Shown: positions 1-15,600, numbered from the stretch's first letter. The stretch: DNA of 64,000 bases from Luzula sylvatica (GCA_946800325.1 OX326961.1:8782655-8846654); one strand, 5' to 3'. The notes: a model not told the origin generated them from the sequence alone. Program-made: numbers and translations.

Positions 1-3000
1 TTAACGCTTTGAGGAGTTCAAATAACCTGTTTTTAGATCATTTGTATCGTATCTTTTAGTACATAATTTTTCACCAAATTTCACAAACACTAAGAAAGTT
101 TGTTTTTCGATTCAAAACAAGATTTTAACGCTTTCAGGAGTTCAAATAAACTGTTTTTAGATCATTTGTATCGTATCTTTTAATACATAACTTTTCACCA
201 AATTATACAAACACTAAGAAAGTTTGTTTTTCGATTCAAAACAAGATTTTAACGCTTTGAGGAGTTCAAATAACGTGTTTTTAGATCATTTGTATCGTAT
301 CATTCTGTACATAACTTTTCACCAAATTTCACAAACACTAAGAAAGTTTGTTTTTCGATTCAAAACAAGATTTTAACGCTTTGAGGAGTTCAAATAATGT
401 ATTTTAAGATCATTTGTATCGTATCTTTCAGTACATAACTTTTCACCAAATTTCACAAACACTTAGAAAGTTTGTTTTTCGATTCAAAACAAGATTTTAA
501 CGCTTTGAGGAGTTCAAATAACGTGTTTTTAGATCATTTGTATCGTATCTTTTACTACATAACTTTTCACCAAATTTCACAAACGATAAGAAAGTTTGTT
601 TTTCGATTCAAAACAAGATTTTAACGCTTTGAGGAGTTCAAATAACCTGTTTTTAAATCATTTGTATCGTATCTTTTAGTACATAACTTTTCACCAAATT
701 TCACAAACACTAAGAAAGTTTGTTTTTCGATTCAAAACAAGATTTTAACGCTTTGAGGAGTTCAAATAACGTGTTTTTAGATCATTTGTATCGTATCTTT
801 TAGTGCATAACTTTTCACCAAATTTCACAAACACTAAGAAAGTTTGTTTTTCGATTCAAAACAAGATTTTAACGCTTTCAGGAGTTCAAATAACGTGTTT
901 TTATATCATTTGTATCGTATCTTTTAGTACATAACTTTTCACCAAATTTCACAAACACTAAGAAAGTTTGTTTTTCGATTCAAAACAAGATTTTAACACT
1001 TTGAGGAGTTCAAATAACGTGTTTTTAGATCATTTGTATCGTATCTTTTAGTACATAACTTTTCACCAAATTTCACAAACACTAAGAAAGTTTGTTTTTC
1101 GATTCAAAACAAGATTTTAACGCTTTCAGGAGTTCAAATAATTTGTTTTTAGATCATTTGTATCGTATCTTTCAGTACATAACTTTTCACCAAATGTCAC
1201 AAACACTAAGAAAGTTTGTTTTTCGATTCAAAACAACATTTTAACGCTTTGAGGAGTTCAAATAACGTGTTTTAAGAGCATTTGTATCGTATCTTTCAGT
1301 ACATAACTTTTCACCAAATTTCACAAACACTATGAAAGTTTGTTTTTCGATTCAAAACAAGATTTTAACGCTTTGAGGAGTTCAAATAACGTGTTTTTAT
1401 ATCATTTGTATCGTATCTTTTAGTACATAACTTTTCACCAAATTTCACAAACACTAAGAAAGTTTGTTTTTCGATTCAAAACGAGATTTTAACGCTTTGA
1501 GGAGTTCAAATAACGTGTTTTTAGATCATTTGTATCGTATCTTTTAGTACATAACTTTTCACCAAATTTCACAAACACTAACAAAGTTTGTTTTTCGATT
1601 CAAAACAAGATTTTAACGCTTTGAGGAGTTCAAATAATTTGTTTTTAGATCATTTGTATCGTATCTTTCAGTACATAACTTTTCACCAAATTTCACAAAC
1701 ACTAAGAAAGTTTGTTTTTCGATTCAAAACAACATTTTAACGCTTTGAGGAGTTCAAATAACGTGTTTTAAGATCATTTGTATCGTATCTTTCAGTACAT
1801 AACTTTTCACCAAATTTCACAAACACTATGAAAGTTTGTTTTTCGATTCAAAACAAGATTTTAACGCTTTGAGGAGTTCAAATAACGTGTTTTTAATTCA
1901 TTTGTATCGTATCTTTTACTACATAACTTTTCACCAAATTTCACAAACACTAAGAAAGTTTGTTTTTCGATTCAAAACAACATTTTAACGCTTTGAGGAG
2001 TTCAAATAACGTGTTTTAAGATCATTTGCATCGTATCTTTCAGTACATAAGTTTTCACCAAATTTTACAAACACTAAGAAAGTTTGTTTTTCGATTCAAA
2101 ACAAGATTTTAACGCTTTGAGGAGTTCAAATAACGTGTTTTTAGATCATTTGTATCGTATCTTTTAGTACATAACTTTTCACCAAATTTTACAAACACTA
2201 AAAAAGTTTGTTTTTCGATTCAAAACAAGATTTTAACGCTTTGAGGAGTTCAAATAACCTGTTTTTTGATCATTTGTATCGTATCTTTTAGTACATAACT
2301 TTTCACCAAATTTCACAAACACTAAGAAAGTTTGTTTTTCGATTCAAAACAAGATTTTAACGCTTTGAGGAGTTCAAATAACGTGTTTTTAGATCATTTG
2401 TATCGTATCTTTCAGTACATAACTTTTCACCAAATTTCACAAACACTAAGAAAGTTTGTTTTTCGATTCAAAACAAGATTTTAACGCTTTGAGGAGTTCA
2501 AATAACGTGTTTTTAGATCATTTGTATCGTATCTTTTCCTACATAACTTTTCACCAAATTTCACAAACGCTAAGAAAGTTTGTTTTGCGATTCAAACAAA
2601 GATTTTAACGCTTTGAGGAGTTCAAATAACGTGTTTTTAGATCATTTGTATCGTATCTTTTACTACATAACTTTTCACCAAATTTCACAAACACTGAGAA
2701 TGTTTGTGTTTCGATTCAAAACAAGATTTTAACGCTTTGAGGAGTTCAAATAACATGTTTTTAGTTCATTTGTAACGTATTTTTTACTACATAACTTTTC
2801 ACCAAATTTCACAAACGATAAGAAAGTTTGTTTTTCGATTCAAAACAAGATTCTAACGCTTTGAGGAGTTCAAATAACGTGTTTTAAGATCATTTGTATC
2901 GTATCTTTTACTACATAACTTTTCACCAAATTTCACAAACACTGAGAATGTTTGTGTTTCGATTCAAAACAAGATTTTAACGGTTTGAGGAGTTCAAATA

Positions 3001-6000
3001 ACGTGTTTTTAGATCATTTGTATCGTATGTTTTAGTACATAACTTTTCACCAAATTTCACAAACACTAAGAAAGTTTGTTTTTCGATTCAAAACAAGATT
3101 TTAACGCTTTGATGAGTTCAAATAACGTGTTTTTAGATCATTTGTATTGTATCTTTTAGTACATAACTTTTCACCAAATTTCACAAACACTAAGAAAGTT
3201 TGTTTTTCGATTCAAAACAAGATTTTAACGCTTTGAGGAGTTCAAATAACGTGTTTTTAGATCATTTGTATCGTATATTTTACTACATAACTTTTCACCA
3301 AATTTCACAGACACTAAGAAAGTTTGTTTTTCGATTCAAAACAAGATTTTAACGCTTTGAGGAGTTCAAATAACCTGTTTTTAGATCATTTGTATCGGAT
3401 CTTTTAGTACATAACTTTTCACCAAATTTCACAAACACTAAGAAAGTTTGTTTTTCGATTCAAAACAAGATTTTAACGCTTTCAGGAGTTCAAATAACCT
3501 GTTTTTAGATCATTTGTATCGTATCTTTTAGTACATAACTTTTCACCAAATTATACAAACACTAAGAAAGTTTGTTTTTCGATTCAAAACAAGATTTTAA
3601 CGCTTTGAGGAGTTCAAATAACGTGTTTTTAGATCATTTGTATCGTATCATTCTGTACATAACTTTTCACCAAATTTCACAAACACTAAGAAAGTTTGAT
3701 TTTCGATTCAAAACAAGATTTTAACGCTTTGAGGAGTTCAAATAACGTATTTTAAGATCATTTGTATCGTATCTTTCAGTACATAACTTTTCACCAAATT
3801 TCACAAACACTTAGAAAGTTTGTTTTTCGATTCAAAACAAGATTTTAACGCTTTGAGGAGTTCAAATAACGTGTTTTTAGATCATTTGTATCGTATCTTT
3901 TACTACATAACTTTTCACCAAATTTCACAAACGCTAAGAAAGTTTGTTTTTCGATTCAAAATAAGATTTTAACGCTTTGAGGAGTTCAAATAACGTCTTT
4001 TTAGATCATTTGTATCGTATCTTTTACTACATAACTTTTCACCAAATTTCACAAACGCTAAGAAAGTTTGTTTTTCGATTCAAAACAAGATTTTAACGCT
4101 TTGAGGAGTTCAAATAACGTGTTTTTAGATCATTTGTATCGTATCATTCTGTACATAACTTTTCACCAAATTTCACAAACACTAAGAAAGTTTGTTTTTC
4201 GATTCAAAACAAGATTTTAACGTTTTGAGGAGTTCAAATAACGTATTTTAAGATCATTTGTATCGTATCTTTCAGTACATAACTTTTCACCAAATTTCAC
4301 AAACACTGAGAAAGTTTGTGTTTCGATTCAAAACAAGATTTTAACGCTTTGAGGAGTTCAAATAACGTGTTTTTAGATCATTTGTATCGTATGTTTTAGT
4401 ACATAACTTTTCACCAAATTCCACAAACACTAAGAATGTTTGTTTTTCGATTCAAAACAATATTTTAACGCTTTGAGGAGTTCAAATAACGTGTTTTTAG
4501 ATCATTTGTATCGTATCTTTTACTACATAACTTTTCACCAAATTTCACAGACACTAAGAAAGTTCGTTTTTCGATTCAAAACAAGATTTTAACGCTTTGA
4601 GGAGTTCAAATAACGTGTTTTTAGATCATTTGTATCATATGTTTTAGTACATAACTTTTCACCAAATTCCACAAACACTAAGAAAGTTTGTTTTTCGATT
4701 CAAAACAAGATTTTAACGCTTTGAGGAGTTCAAATAACGTGTTTTTAGATCATTTGTATCGTATCTTTTACTACATAACTTTTCACCAAATTTCACAAAC
4801 ACTAAGAAAGTTTGTTTTTCGATTCAAAACAAGATTTTAACGCTTTGAGGAGTTCAAATAACGTGTTTTTAGATCATTTGTATCGTATATTTTACTACAT
4901 AACTTTTCACCAAATTTCACAGACACTAAGAAAGTTTGTTTTTCGATTCAAAACAAAATTTTAACGCTTTGAGGAGTTCAAATAACGTGTTTTTAGATCA
5001 TTTGTATCGTATATTTTACTACATAACTTTTCACCAAATTTCACAGACACTAAGAAAGTGTGTTTTTCGATTCAAAACAAGATTTTAACGCTTTGAGGAG
5101 TTCAAATAACCTGTTTTTTGATCATTTGTATCGTATCTTTTAGTACATAACTTTTCACCAAATTTCACAAACACTAAGAAAGTTTGTTTTTCGATTCAAA
5201 ACAAGATTTTAACGCTTTGAGGAGTTCAAATAACAGGTTTTTAGATCATTTGTATCGTATCTTTCAGTACATAACTTTTCACCAAATTTCACAAACACTA
5301 AGAAAGTTTGTTTTTCGATTCAAAACAAGATTTTAACGCTTTGAGGAGTTCAAATAACGTGTTTTTAGATCATTTGTATCGTATCTTTTACTACATAACT
5401 TTTCACCAAATTTCACAAACGCTAAGAAAGTTTGTTTTGCGATTCAAACAAAGATTTTAACGCTTTGAGGAGTTCAAATAACGTGTTTTTAGATCATTTG
5501 TATCGTATCTTTTACTACATAACTTTTCACCAAATTTCACAAACACTGAGAATGTTTGTGTTTCGATTCAAAACAAGATTTTAACGCTTTGAGGAGTTCA
5601 AATAACGTGTTTTTAGTTCATTTGTAACGTATTTTTTACTACATAACTTTTCACCAAATTTCACAAACGATAAGAAAGTTTGTTTTTCGATTCAAAACAA
5701 GATTCTAACGCTTTGAGGAGTTCAAATAACGTGTTTTTAGATCATTTGTATCGTATCTTTTACTACATGACTTTTCACCAAATTTCACAAACACTGAGAA
5801 TGTTTGTGTTTCGATTCAAAACAAGATTTTAACGCTTTGAGGAGTTCAAATAACGTGTTTTTAGATCATTTGTATCGTATGTTTTAGTACATAACTTTTC
5901 ACCAAATTTCACAAACACTAAGAAAGTTTGTTTTTCGATTCAAAACAAGAATTTAACGCTTTGAGGAGTTCAAATAACGTGTTTTTAGATCATTTGTATC

Positions 6001-6200
6001 GTATCTTTTAGTACATAACTTTTCACCAAATTTCACAAACACTAAGAAAGTTTGTTTTTCGATTCAAAACAAGATTTTAACGCTTTGAGGAGTTCAAATA
6101 ACGTGTTTTTAGATCATTTGTATCGTATATTTTACTACATAACTTTTCACCAAATTTCACAGACACTAAGAAAGTTTGTTTTTCGATTCAAAACAAGATT
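1..6200 (+). repeat. Satellite HOR family A, copy 1 (50 monomers, 6,200 bp)
   Basis: The opening monomers (rare ACATAATTTT at 61, then CAAATTATAC at 200, then ATCATTCTG near 300) recur in the same order exactly 6,200 bp later, which is 50 x 124. The copy is itself partly duplicated: CAAATTATAC also appears about 3,548, so the 50 monomers split into sub-blocks of 27 and 23. No member of this copy carries the extra-T insertion, so its length is an exact multiple of 124. Confidence 0.9.
2686..2708. other. Example of an 8-bp dyad in the GTTTGTG monomer variant
   Basis: Arms CACAAACA and TGTTTGTG are exact reverse complements around the 7-base spacer CTGAGAA. In the common monomer the same place reads CACAAACA, CTAAGAA, AGTTTGTT, and only the inner six base pairs match. 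The dyad variant occurs dozens of times across the array. Some monomers carry only the GTTTGTG change with AAAG, near 4,310 and 8,400. Confidence 0.8.
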
Positions 6201-9200
6201 TTAACGCTTTGAGGAGTTCAAATAACCTGTTTTTAGATCATTTGTATCGTATCTTTTAGTACATAATTTTTCACCAAATTTCACAGACACTAAGAAAGTT
6301 TGTTTTTCGATTCAAAACAAGATTTTAACGCTTTCAAGAGTTCAAATAAACTGTTTTTAGATCATTTGTATCGTATCTTTTAATACATAACTTTTCACCA
6401 AATTATACAAACACTAAGAAAGTTTGTTTTTCGATCCAAAACAAGATTTTAACGCTTTGAGGAGTTCAAATAACGTGTTTTTAGATCATTTGTATCGTAT
6501 CATTCTGTACATAACTTTTCACCAAATTTCACAAACACTAAGAAAGTTTGTTTTTCGATTCAAAACAAGATTTTAACGCTTTGAGGAGTTCAAATAACGT
6601 ATTTTAAGATCATTTGTATCGTATCTTTCAGTACATAACTTTTCACCAAATTTCACAAACACTTAGAAAGTTTGTTTTTCGATTCAAAACAAGATTTTAA
6701 CGCTTTGAGGAGTTCAAATAACGTGTTTTTAGATCATTTGTATCGTATCTTTTACTACATAACTTTTCACCAAATTTCACAAACGATAAGAAAGTTTGTT
6801 TTTCGATTCAAAACAAGATTTTAACGCTTTGAGGAGTTCAAATAACCTGTTTTTAAATCATTTGTATCGTATCTTTTAGTACATAACTTTTCACCAAATT
6901 TCACAAACACTAAGAAAGTTTGTTTTTCGATTCAAAACAAGATTTTAACGCTTTGAGGAGTTCAAATAACGTGTTTTTAGATCATTTGTATCGTATCTTT
7001 TAGTGCATAACTTTTCACCAAATTTCACAAACACTAAGAAAGTTTGTTTTTCGATTCAAAACAAGATTTTAACGCTTTCAGGAGTTCAAATAACGTGTTT
7101 TTATATCATTTGTATCGTATCTTTTAGTACATAACTTTTCACCAAATTTCACAAACACTAAGAAAGTTTGTTTTTCGATTCAAAACAAGATTTTAACACT
7201 TTGAGGAGTTCAAATAACGTGTTTTTAGATCATTTGTATCGTATCTTTTAGTACATAACTTTTCACCAAATTTCACAAACACTAAGAAAGTTTGTTTTTC
7301 GATTCAAAACAAGATTTTAACGCTTTCAGGAGTTCAAATAATTTGTTTTTAGATCATTTGTATCGTATCTTTCAGTACATAACTTTTCACCAAATGTCAC
7401 AAACACTAAGAAAGTTTGTTTTTCGATTCAAAACAACATTTTAACGCTTTGAGGAGTTCAAATAACGTGTTTTAAGAGCATTTGTATCGTATCTTTCAGT
7501 ACATAACTTTTCACCAAATTTCACAAACACTATGAAAGTTTGTTTTTCGATTCAAAACAAGATTTTAACGCTTTGAGGAGTTCAAATAACGTGTTTTTAT
7601 ATCATTTGTATCGTATCTTTTAGTACATAACTTTTCACCAAATTTCACAAACACTAAGAAAGTTTGTTTTTCGATTCAAAACGAGATTTTAACGCTTTGA
7701 GGAGTTCAAATAACGTGTTTTTAGATCATTTGTATCGTATCTTTTAGTACATAACTTTTCACCAAATTTCACAAACACTAAGAAAGTTTGTTTTTCTATT
7801 CAAAACAAGATTTTAACGCTTTGAGGAGTTCAAATAATTTGTTTTTAGATCATTTGTATCGTATCTTTCAGTACATAACTTTTCACCAAATTTCACAAAC
7901 ACTAAGAAAGTTTGTTTTTCGATTCAAAACAAGATTTTAACGCTTTGAGGAGTTCAAATAACGTGTTTTTAGATCATTTGTATCGTATCTTTTACTACAT
8001 AACTTTTCACCAAATTTCACAAACGCTAAGAAAGTTTGTTTTGCGATTCAAACAAAGATTTTAACGCTTTGAGGAGTTCAAATAACGTGTTTTTAGATCA
8101 TTTGTATCGTATCTTTTACTACATAACTTTTCACCAAATTTCACAAACACTGAGAATGTTTGTGTTTCGATACAAAACAAGATTTTAACGCTTTGAGGAG
8201 TTCAAAAAACGTGTTTTTAGATCATTTGTATCGTATCTTTGAGTACATAACTTTTCACCAAATTTCACAAACGCTAAGAAAGTTTGTTTTTCGATTCAAA
8301 ACAAGATTCTGACGCTTTGAGGAGTTCAAATAACGTGTTTTTAGATCATTTGTATCGTATCTTTTACTACATAACTTTTCACCAAATTTCACAAACACTG
8401 AGAAAGTTTGTGTTTCGATTCAAAACAAGATTTTAACGCTTTGAGGAGTTCAAATAACGTGTTTTTAGATCATTTGTATCGTATGTTTTAGTACATAACT
8501 TTTCACCAAATTCCACAAACACTAAGAAAGTTTGTTTTTCGATTTCAAAACAAGATTTTAACGCTTTGAGGAGTTCAAATAACGTGTTTTTAGATCATTT
8601 GTATCGTATCTTTTAGTACATAACTTTTCACCAAATTCCACAAACACTAAGAAAGTTTGTTTTTCGATTCAAAACAAGATTTTAACGCTTTGAGGAGTTC
8701 AAATAACGTGTTTTTAGATCATTTGTATCGTATATTTTACTACATAACTTTTCACCAAATTTCACAGACACTAAGAAAGTTTGTTTTTCGATTCAAAACA
8801 AGATTTTAACGCTTTGAGGAGTTCAAATAACGTGTTTTTAGATCATTTGTATCGTATATTTTACTACATAACTTTTCACCAAATTTCACAGACACTAAGA
8901 AAGTGTGTTTTTCGATTCAAAACAAGATTTTAACGCTTTGAGGAGTTCAAATAACCTGTTTTTTGATCATTTGTATCGTATCTTTTAGTACATAACTTTT
9001 CACCAAATTTCACAAACACTAAGAAAGTTTGTTTTTCGATTCAAAACAAGATTTTAACGCTTTGAGGAGTTCAAATAACAGGTTTTTAGATCATTTGTAT
9101 CGTATCTTTCAGTACATAACTTTTCACCAAATTTCACAAACACTAAGAAAGTTTGTTTTTCGATTCAAAACAAGATTTTAACGCTTTGAGGAGTTCAAAT

Positions 9201-12200
9201 AACGTGTTTTTAGATCATTTGTATCGTATCTTTTACTACATAACTTTTCACCAAATTTCACAAACGCTAAGAAAGTTTGTTTTGCGATTCAAACAAAGAT
9301 TTTAACGCTTTGAGGAGTTCAAATAACGTGTTTTAAGATCATTTGTATCGTATCTTTTACTACATAACTTTTCACCAAATTTCACAAACACTGAGAATGT
9401 TTGTGTTTCGATTCAAAACAAGATTTTAACGGTTTGAGGAGTTCAAATAACGTGTTTTTAGATCATTTGTATCGTATGTTTTAGTACATAACTTTTCACC
9501 AAATTTCACAAACACTAAGAAAGTTTGTTTTTCGATTCAAAACAAGATTTTAACGCTTTGATGAGTTCAAATAACGTGTTTTTAGATCATTTGTATTGTA
9601 TCTTTTAGTACATAACTTTTCACCAAATTTCACAAACACTTAGAAAGTTTGTTTTTCGATTCAAAACAAGATTTTAACGCTTTGAGGAGTTCAAATAACG
9701 TGTTTTTAGATCATTTGTATCGTATATTTTACTACATAACGTTTCACCAAATTTCACAGACACTAAGAAAGTTTGTTTTTCGATTCAAAACAAGATTTTA
9801 ACGCTTTGAGGAGTTCAAATAACCTGTTTTTAGATCATTTGTATCGGATCTTTTAGTACATAACTTTTCACCAAATTTCACAAACACTAAGAAAGTTTGT
9901 TTTTCGATTCAAAACAAGATTTTAACGCTTTCAGGAGTTCAAATAACCTGTTTTTAGATCATTTGTATCGTATCTTTTAGTACATAACTTTTCACCAAAT
10001 TATACAAACACTAAGAAAGTTTGTTTTTCGATTCAAAACAAGATTTTAACGCTTTGAGGAGTTCAAATAACGTGTTTTTAGATCATTTGTATCGTATCAT
10101 TCTGTACATAACTTTTCACCAAATTTCACAAACACTAAGAAAGTTTGTTTTTCGATTCAAAACAAGATTTTAACGCTTTGAGGAGTTCAAATAACGTATT
10201 TTAAGATCATTTGTATCGTATCTTTCAGTACATAACTTTTCACCAAATTTCACAAACACTTAGAAAGTTTGTTTTTCGATTCAAAACAAGATTTTAACGC
10301 TTTGAGGAGTTCAAATAACGTGTTTTTAGATCATTTGTATCGTATCTTTTACTACATAACTTTTCACCAAATTTCACAAACGCTAAGAAAGTTTGTTTTT
10401 CGATTCAAAATAAGATTTTAACGCTTTGAGGAGTTCAAATAACGTCTTTTTAGATCATTTGTATCGTATCTTTTACTACATAACTTTTCACCAAATTTCA
10501 CAAACGCTAAGAAAGTTTGTTTTTCGATTCAAAACAAGATTTTAACGCTTTGAGGAGTTCAAATAACGTGTTTTTAGATCATTTGTATCGTATCATTCTG
10601 TACATAACTTTTCACCAAATTTCACAAACACTAAGAAAGTTTGTTTTTCGATTCAAAACAAGATTTTAACGTTTTGAGGAGTTCAAATAACGTATTTTAA
10701 GATCATTTGTATCGTATCTTTCAGTACATAACTTTTCACAAAATTTCACAAACACTGAGAAAGTTTGTGTTTCGATTCAAAACAAGATTTTAACGCTTTG
10801 AGGAGTTCAAATAACGTGTTTTTAGATCATTTGTATCGTATGTTTTAGTACATAACTTTTCACCAAATTCCACAAACACTAAGAATGTTTGTTTTTCGAT
10901 TCAAAACAATATTTTAACGCTTTGAGGAGTTCAAATAACGTGTTTTTAGATCATTTGTATCGTATCTTTTACTACATAACTTTTCACCAAATTTCACAGA
11001 CACTAAGAAAGTTCGTTTTTCGATTCAAAACAAGATTTTAACGCTTTGAGGAGTTCAAATAACGTGTTTTTAGATCATTTGTATCATATGTTTTAGTACA
11101 TAACTTTTCACCAAATTCCACAAACACTAAGAAAGTTTGTTTTTCGATTCAAAACAAGATTTTAACGCTTTGAGGAGTTCAAATAACGTGTTTTTAGATC
11201 ATTTGTATCGTATCTTTTACTACATAACTTTTCACCAAATTTCACAAACACTAAGAAAGTTTGTTTTTCGATTCAAAACAAGATTTTAACGCTTTGAGGA
11301 GTTCAAATAACGTGTTTTTAGATCATTTGTATCGTATATTTTACTACATAACTTTTCACCAAATTTCACAGACACTAAGAAAGTTTGTTTTTCGATTCAA
11401 AACAAGATTTTAACGCTTTGAGGAGTTCAAATAACGTGTTTTTAGATCATTTGTATCGTATATTTTACTACATAACTTTTCACCAAATTTCACAGACACT
11501 AAGAAAGTGTGTTTTTCGATTCAAAACAAGATTTTAACGCTTTGAGGAGTTCAAATAACCTGTTTTTTGATCATTTGTATCGTATCTTTTAGTACATAAC
11601 TTTTCACCAAATTTCACAAACACTAAGAAAGTTTGTTTTTCGATTCAAAACAAGATTTTAACGCTTTGAGGAGTTCAAATAACAGGTTTTTAGATCATTT
11701 GTATCGTATCTTTCAGTACATAACTTTTCACCAAATTTCACAAACACTAAGAAAGTTTGTTTTTAGATTCAAAACAAGATTTTAACGCTTTGAGGAGTTC
11801 AAATAACGTGTTTTTAGATCATTTGTATCGTATCTTTTACTACATAACTTTTCACCAAATTTCACAAACGCTAAGAAAGTTTGTTTTGCGATTCAAACAA
11901 AGATTTTAACGCTTTGAGGAGTTCAAATAACGTGTTTTTAGATCATTTGTATCGTATCTTTTACTACATAACTTTTCACCAAATTTCACAAACACTGAGA
12001 ATGTTTGTGTTTCGATTCAAAACAAGATTTTAACGCTTTGAGGAGTTCAAATAACGTGTTTTTAGTTCATTTGTAACGTATTTTTTACTACATAACTTTT
12101 CACCAAATTTCACAAACGATAAGAAAGTTTGTTTTTCGATTCAAAACAAGATTCTAACGCTTTGAGGAGTTCAAATAACGTGTTTTTAGATCATTTGTAT

Positions 12201-12649
12201 CGTATCTTTTACTACATGACTTTTCACCAAATTTCACAAACACTGAGAATGTTTGTGTTTCGATTCAAAACAAGATTTTAACGCTTTGAGGAGTTCAAAT
12301 AACGTGTTTTTAGATCATTTGTATCGTATGTTTTAGTACATAACTTTTCACCAAATTTCACAAACACTAAGAAAGTTTGTTTTTCGATTCAAAACAAGAA
12401 TTTAACGCTTTGAGGAGTTCAAATAACGTGTTTTTAGATCATTTGTATCGTATCTTTTAGTACATAACTTTTCACCAAATTTCACAAACACTAAGAAAGT
12501 TTGTTTTTCGATTCAAAACAAGATTTTAACGCTTTGAGGAGTTCAAATAACGTGTTTTTAGATCATTTGTATCGTATATTTTACTACATAACTTTTCACC
12601 AAATTTCACAGACACTAAGAAAGTTTGTTTTTCGATTCAAAACAAGATT
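6201..12649 (+). repeat. Satellite HOR family A, copy 2 (52 monomers + 1 bp)
   Basis: It repeats the marker order of copy 1, with ACATAATTTT at 6,261 and CAAATTATAC near 6,400 and 9,997. It is two monomers longer. The 6,449-bp length equals 52 x 124 plus 1, and the single extra base is explained by one GATTTCAAAAC monomer near 8,541. The sub-blocks are 29 and 23 monomers. The insertion of monomers relative to copy 1 looks like unequal exchange in register with the monomer. Confidence 0.88.
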
Positions 12650-15600
12650 TTAACGCTTTGAGGAGTTCAAATAACCTGTTTTTAGATCATTTGTATCGTA
12701 TCTTTTAGTACATAATTTTTCACCAAATTTCACAAACACTAAGAAAGTTTGTTTTTCGATTCAAAACAAGATTTTAACGCTTTCAAGAGTTCAAATAAAC
12801 TGTTTTTAGATCATTTGTATCGTATCTTTTAATACATAACTTTTCACCAAATTATACAAACACTAAGAAAGTTTGTTTTTCGATCCAAAACAAGATTTTA
12901 ACGCTTTGAGGAGTTCAAATAACGTGTTTTTAGATCATTTGTATCGTATCATTCTGTACATAACTTTTCACCAAATTTCACAAACACTAAGAAAGTTTGT
13001 TTTTCGATTCAAAACAAGATTTTAACGCTTTGAGGAGTTCAAATAACGTATTTTAAGATCATTTGTATCGTATCTTTCAGTACATAACTTTTCACCAAAT
13101 TTCACAAACACTTAGAAAGTTTGTTTTTCGATTCAAAACAAGATTTTAACGCTTTGAGGAGTTCAAATAACGTGTTTTTAGATCATTTGTATCGTATCTT
13201 TTACTACATAACTTTTCACCAAATTTCACAAACGATAAGAAAGTTTGTTTTTCGATTCAAAACAAGATTTTAACGCTTTGAGGAGTTCAAATAACCTGTT
13301 TTTAAATCATTTGTATCGTATCTTTTAGTACATAACTTTTCACCAAATTTCACAAACACTAAGAAAGTATGTTTTTCGATTCAAAACAAGATTTTAACGC
13401 TTTGAGGAGTTCAAATAACGTGTTTTTAGATCATTTGTATCGTATCTTTTAGTGCATAACTTTTCACCAAATTTCACAAACACTAAGAAAGTTTGTTTTT
13501 CGATTCAAAACAAGATTTTAACGCTTTCAGGAGTTCAAATAACGTGTTTTTATATCATTTGTATCGTATCTTTTAGTACATAACTTTTCACCAAATTTCA
13601 CAAACACTAAGAAAGTTTGTTTTTCGATTCAAAACAAGATTTTAACACTTTGAGGAGTTCAAATAACGTGTTTTTAGATCATTTGTATCGTATCTTTTAG
13701 TACATAACTTTTCACCAAATTTCACAAACACTAAGAAAGTTTGTTTTTCGATTCAAAACAAGATTTTAACGCTTTCAGGAGTTCAAATAATTTGTTTTTA
13801 GATCATTTGTATCGTATCTTTCAGTACATAACTTTTCACCAAATGTCACAAACACTAAGAAAGTTTGTTTTTCGATTCAAAACAACATTTTAACGCTTTG
13901 AGGAGTTCAAATAACGTGTTTTAAGAGCATTTGTATCGTATCTTTCAGTACATAACTTTTCACCAAATTTCACAAACACTATGAAAGTTTGTTTTTCGAT
14001 TCAAAACAAGATTTTAACGCTTTGAGGAGTTCAAATAACGTGTTTTTATATCATTTGTATCGTATCTTTTAGTACATAACTTTTCACCAAATTTCACAAA
14101 CACTAAGAAAGTTTGTTTTTCGATTCAAAACGAGATTTTAACGCTTTGAGGAGTTCAAATAACGTGTTTTTAGATCATTTGTATCGTATCTTTTAGTACA
14201 TAACTTTTCACCAAATTTCACAAACACTAAGAAAGTTTGTTTTTCTATTCAAAACAAGATTTTAACGCTTTGAGGAGTTCAAATAATTTGTTTTTAGATC
14301 ATTTGTATCGTATCTTTCAGTACATAACTTTTCACCAAATTTCACAAACACTAAGAAAGTTTGTTTTTCGATTCAAAACAAGATTTTAACGCTTTGAGGA
14401 GTTCAAATAACGTGTTTTTAGATCATTTGTATCGTATCTTTTACTACATAACTTTTCACCAAATTTCACAAACGCTAAGAAAGTTTGTTTTGCGATTCAA
14501 ACAAAGATTTTAACGCTTTGAGGAGTTCAAATAACGTGTTTTTAGATCATTTGTATCGTATCTTTTACTACATAACTTTTCACCAAATTTCACAAACACT
14601 GAGAATGTTTGTGTTTCGATACAAAACAAGATTTTAACGCTTTGAGGAGTTCAAAAAACGTGTTTTTAGATCATTTGTATCGTATCTTTGAGTACATAAC
14701 TTTTCACCAAATTTCACAAACGCTAAGAAAGTTTGTTTTTCGATTCAAAACAAGATTCTGACGCTTTGAGGAGTTCAAATAACGTGTTTTTAGATCATTT
14801 GTATCGTATCTTTTACTACATAACTTTTCACCAAATTTCACAAACACTGAGAAAGTTTGTGTTTCGATTCAAAACAAGATTTTAACGCTTTGAGGAGTTC
14901 AAATAACGTGTTTTTAGATCATTTGTATCGTATGTTTTAGTACATAACTTTTCACCAAATTCCACAAACACTAAGAAAGTTTGTTTTTCGATTTCAAAAC
15001 AAGATTTTAACGCTTTGAGGAGTTCAAATAACGTGTTTTTAGATCATTTGTATCGTATCTTTTAGTACATAACTTTTCACCAAATTCCACAAACACTAAG
15101 AAAGTTTGTTTTTCGATTCAAAACAAGATTTTAACGCTTTGAGGAGTTCAAATAACGTGTTTTTAGATCATTTGTATCGTATATTTTACTACATAACTTT
15201 TCACCAAATTTCACAGACACTAAGAAAGTTTGTTTTTCGATTCAAAACAAGATTTTAACGCTTTGAGGAGTTCAAATAACGTGTTTTTAGATCATTTGTA
15301 TCGTATATTTTACTACATAACTTTTCACCAAATTTCACAGACACTAAGAAAGTGTGTTTTTCGATTCAAAACAAGATTTTAACGCTTTGAGGAGTTCAAA
15401 TAACCTGTTTTTTGATCATTTGTATCGTATCTTTTAGTACATAACTTTTCACCAAATTTCACAAACACTAAGAAAGTTTGTTTTTCGATTCAAAACAAGA
15501 TTTTAACGCTTTGAGGAGTTCAAATAACAGGTTTTTAGATCATTTGTATCGTATCTTTCAGTACATAACTTTTCACCAAATTTCACAAACACTAAGAAAG

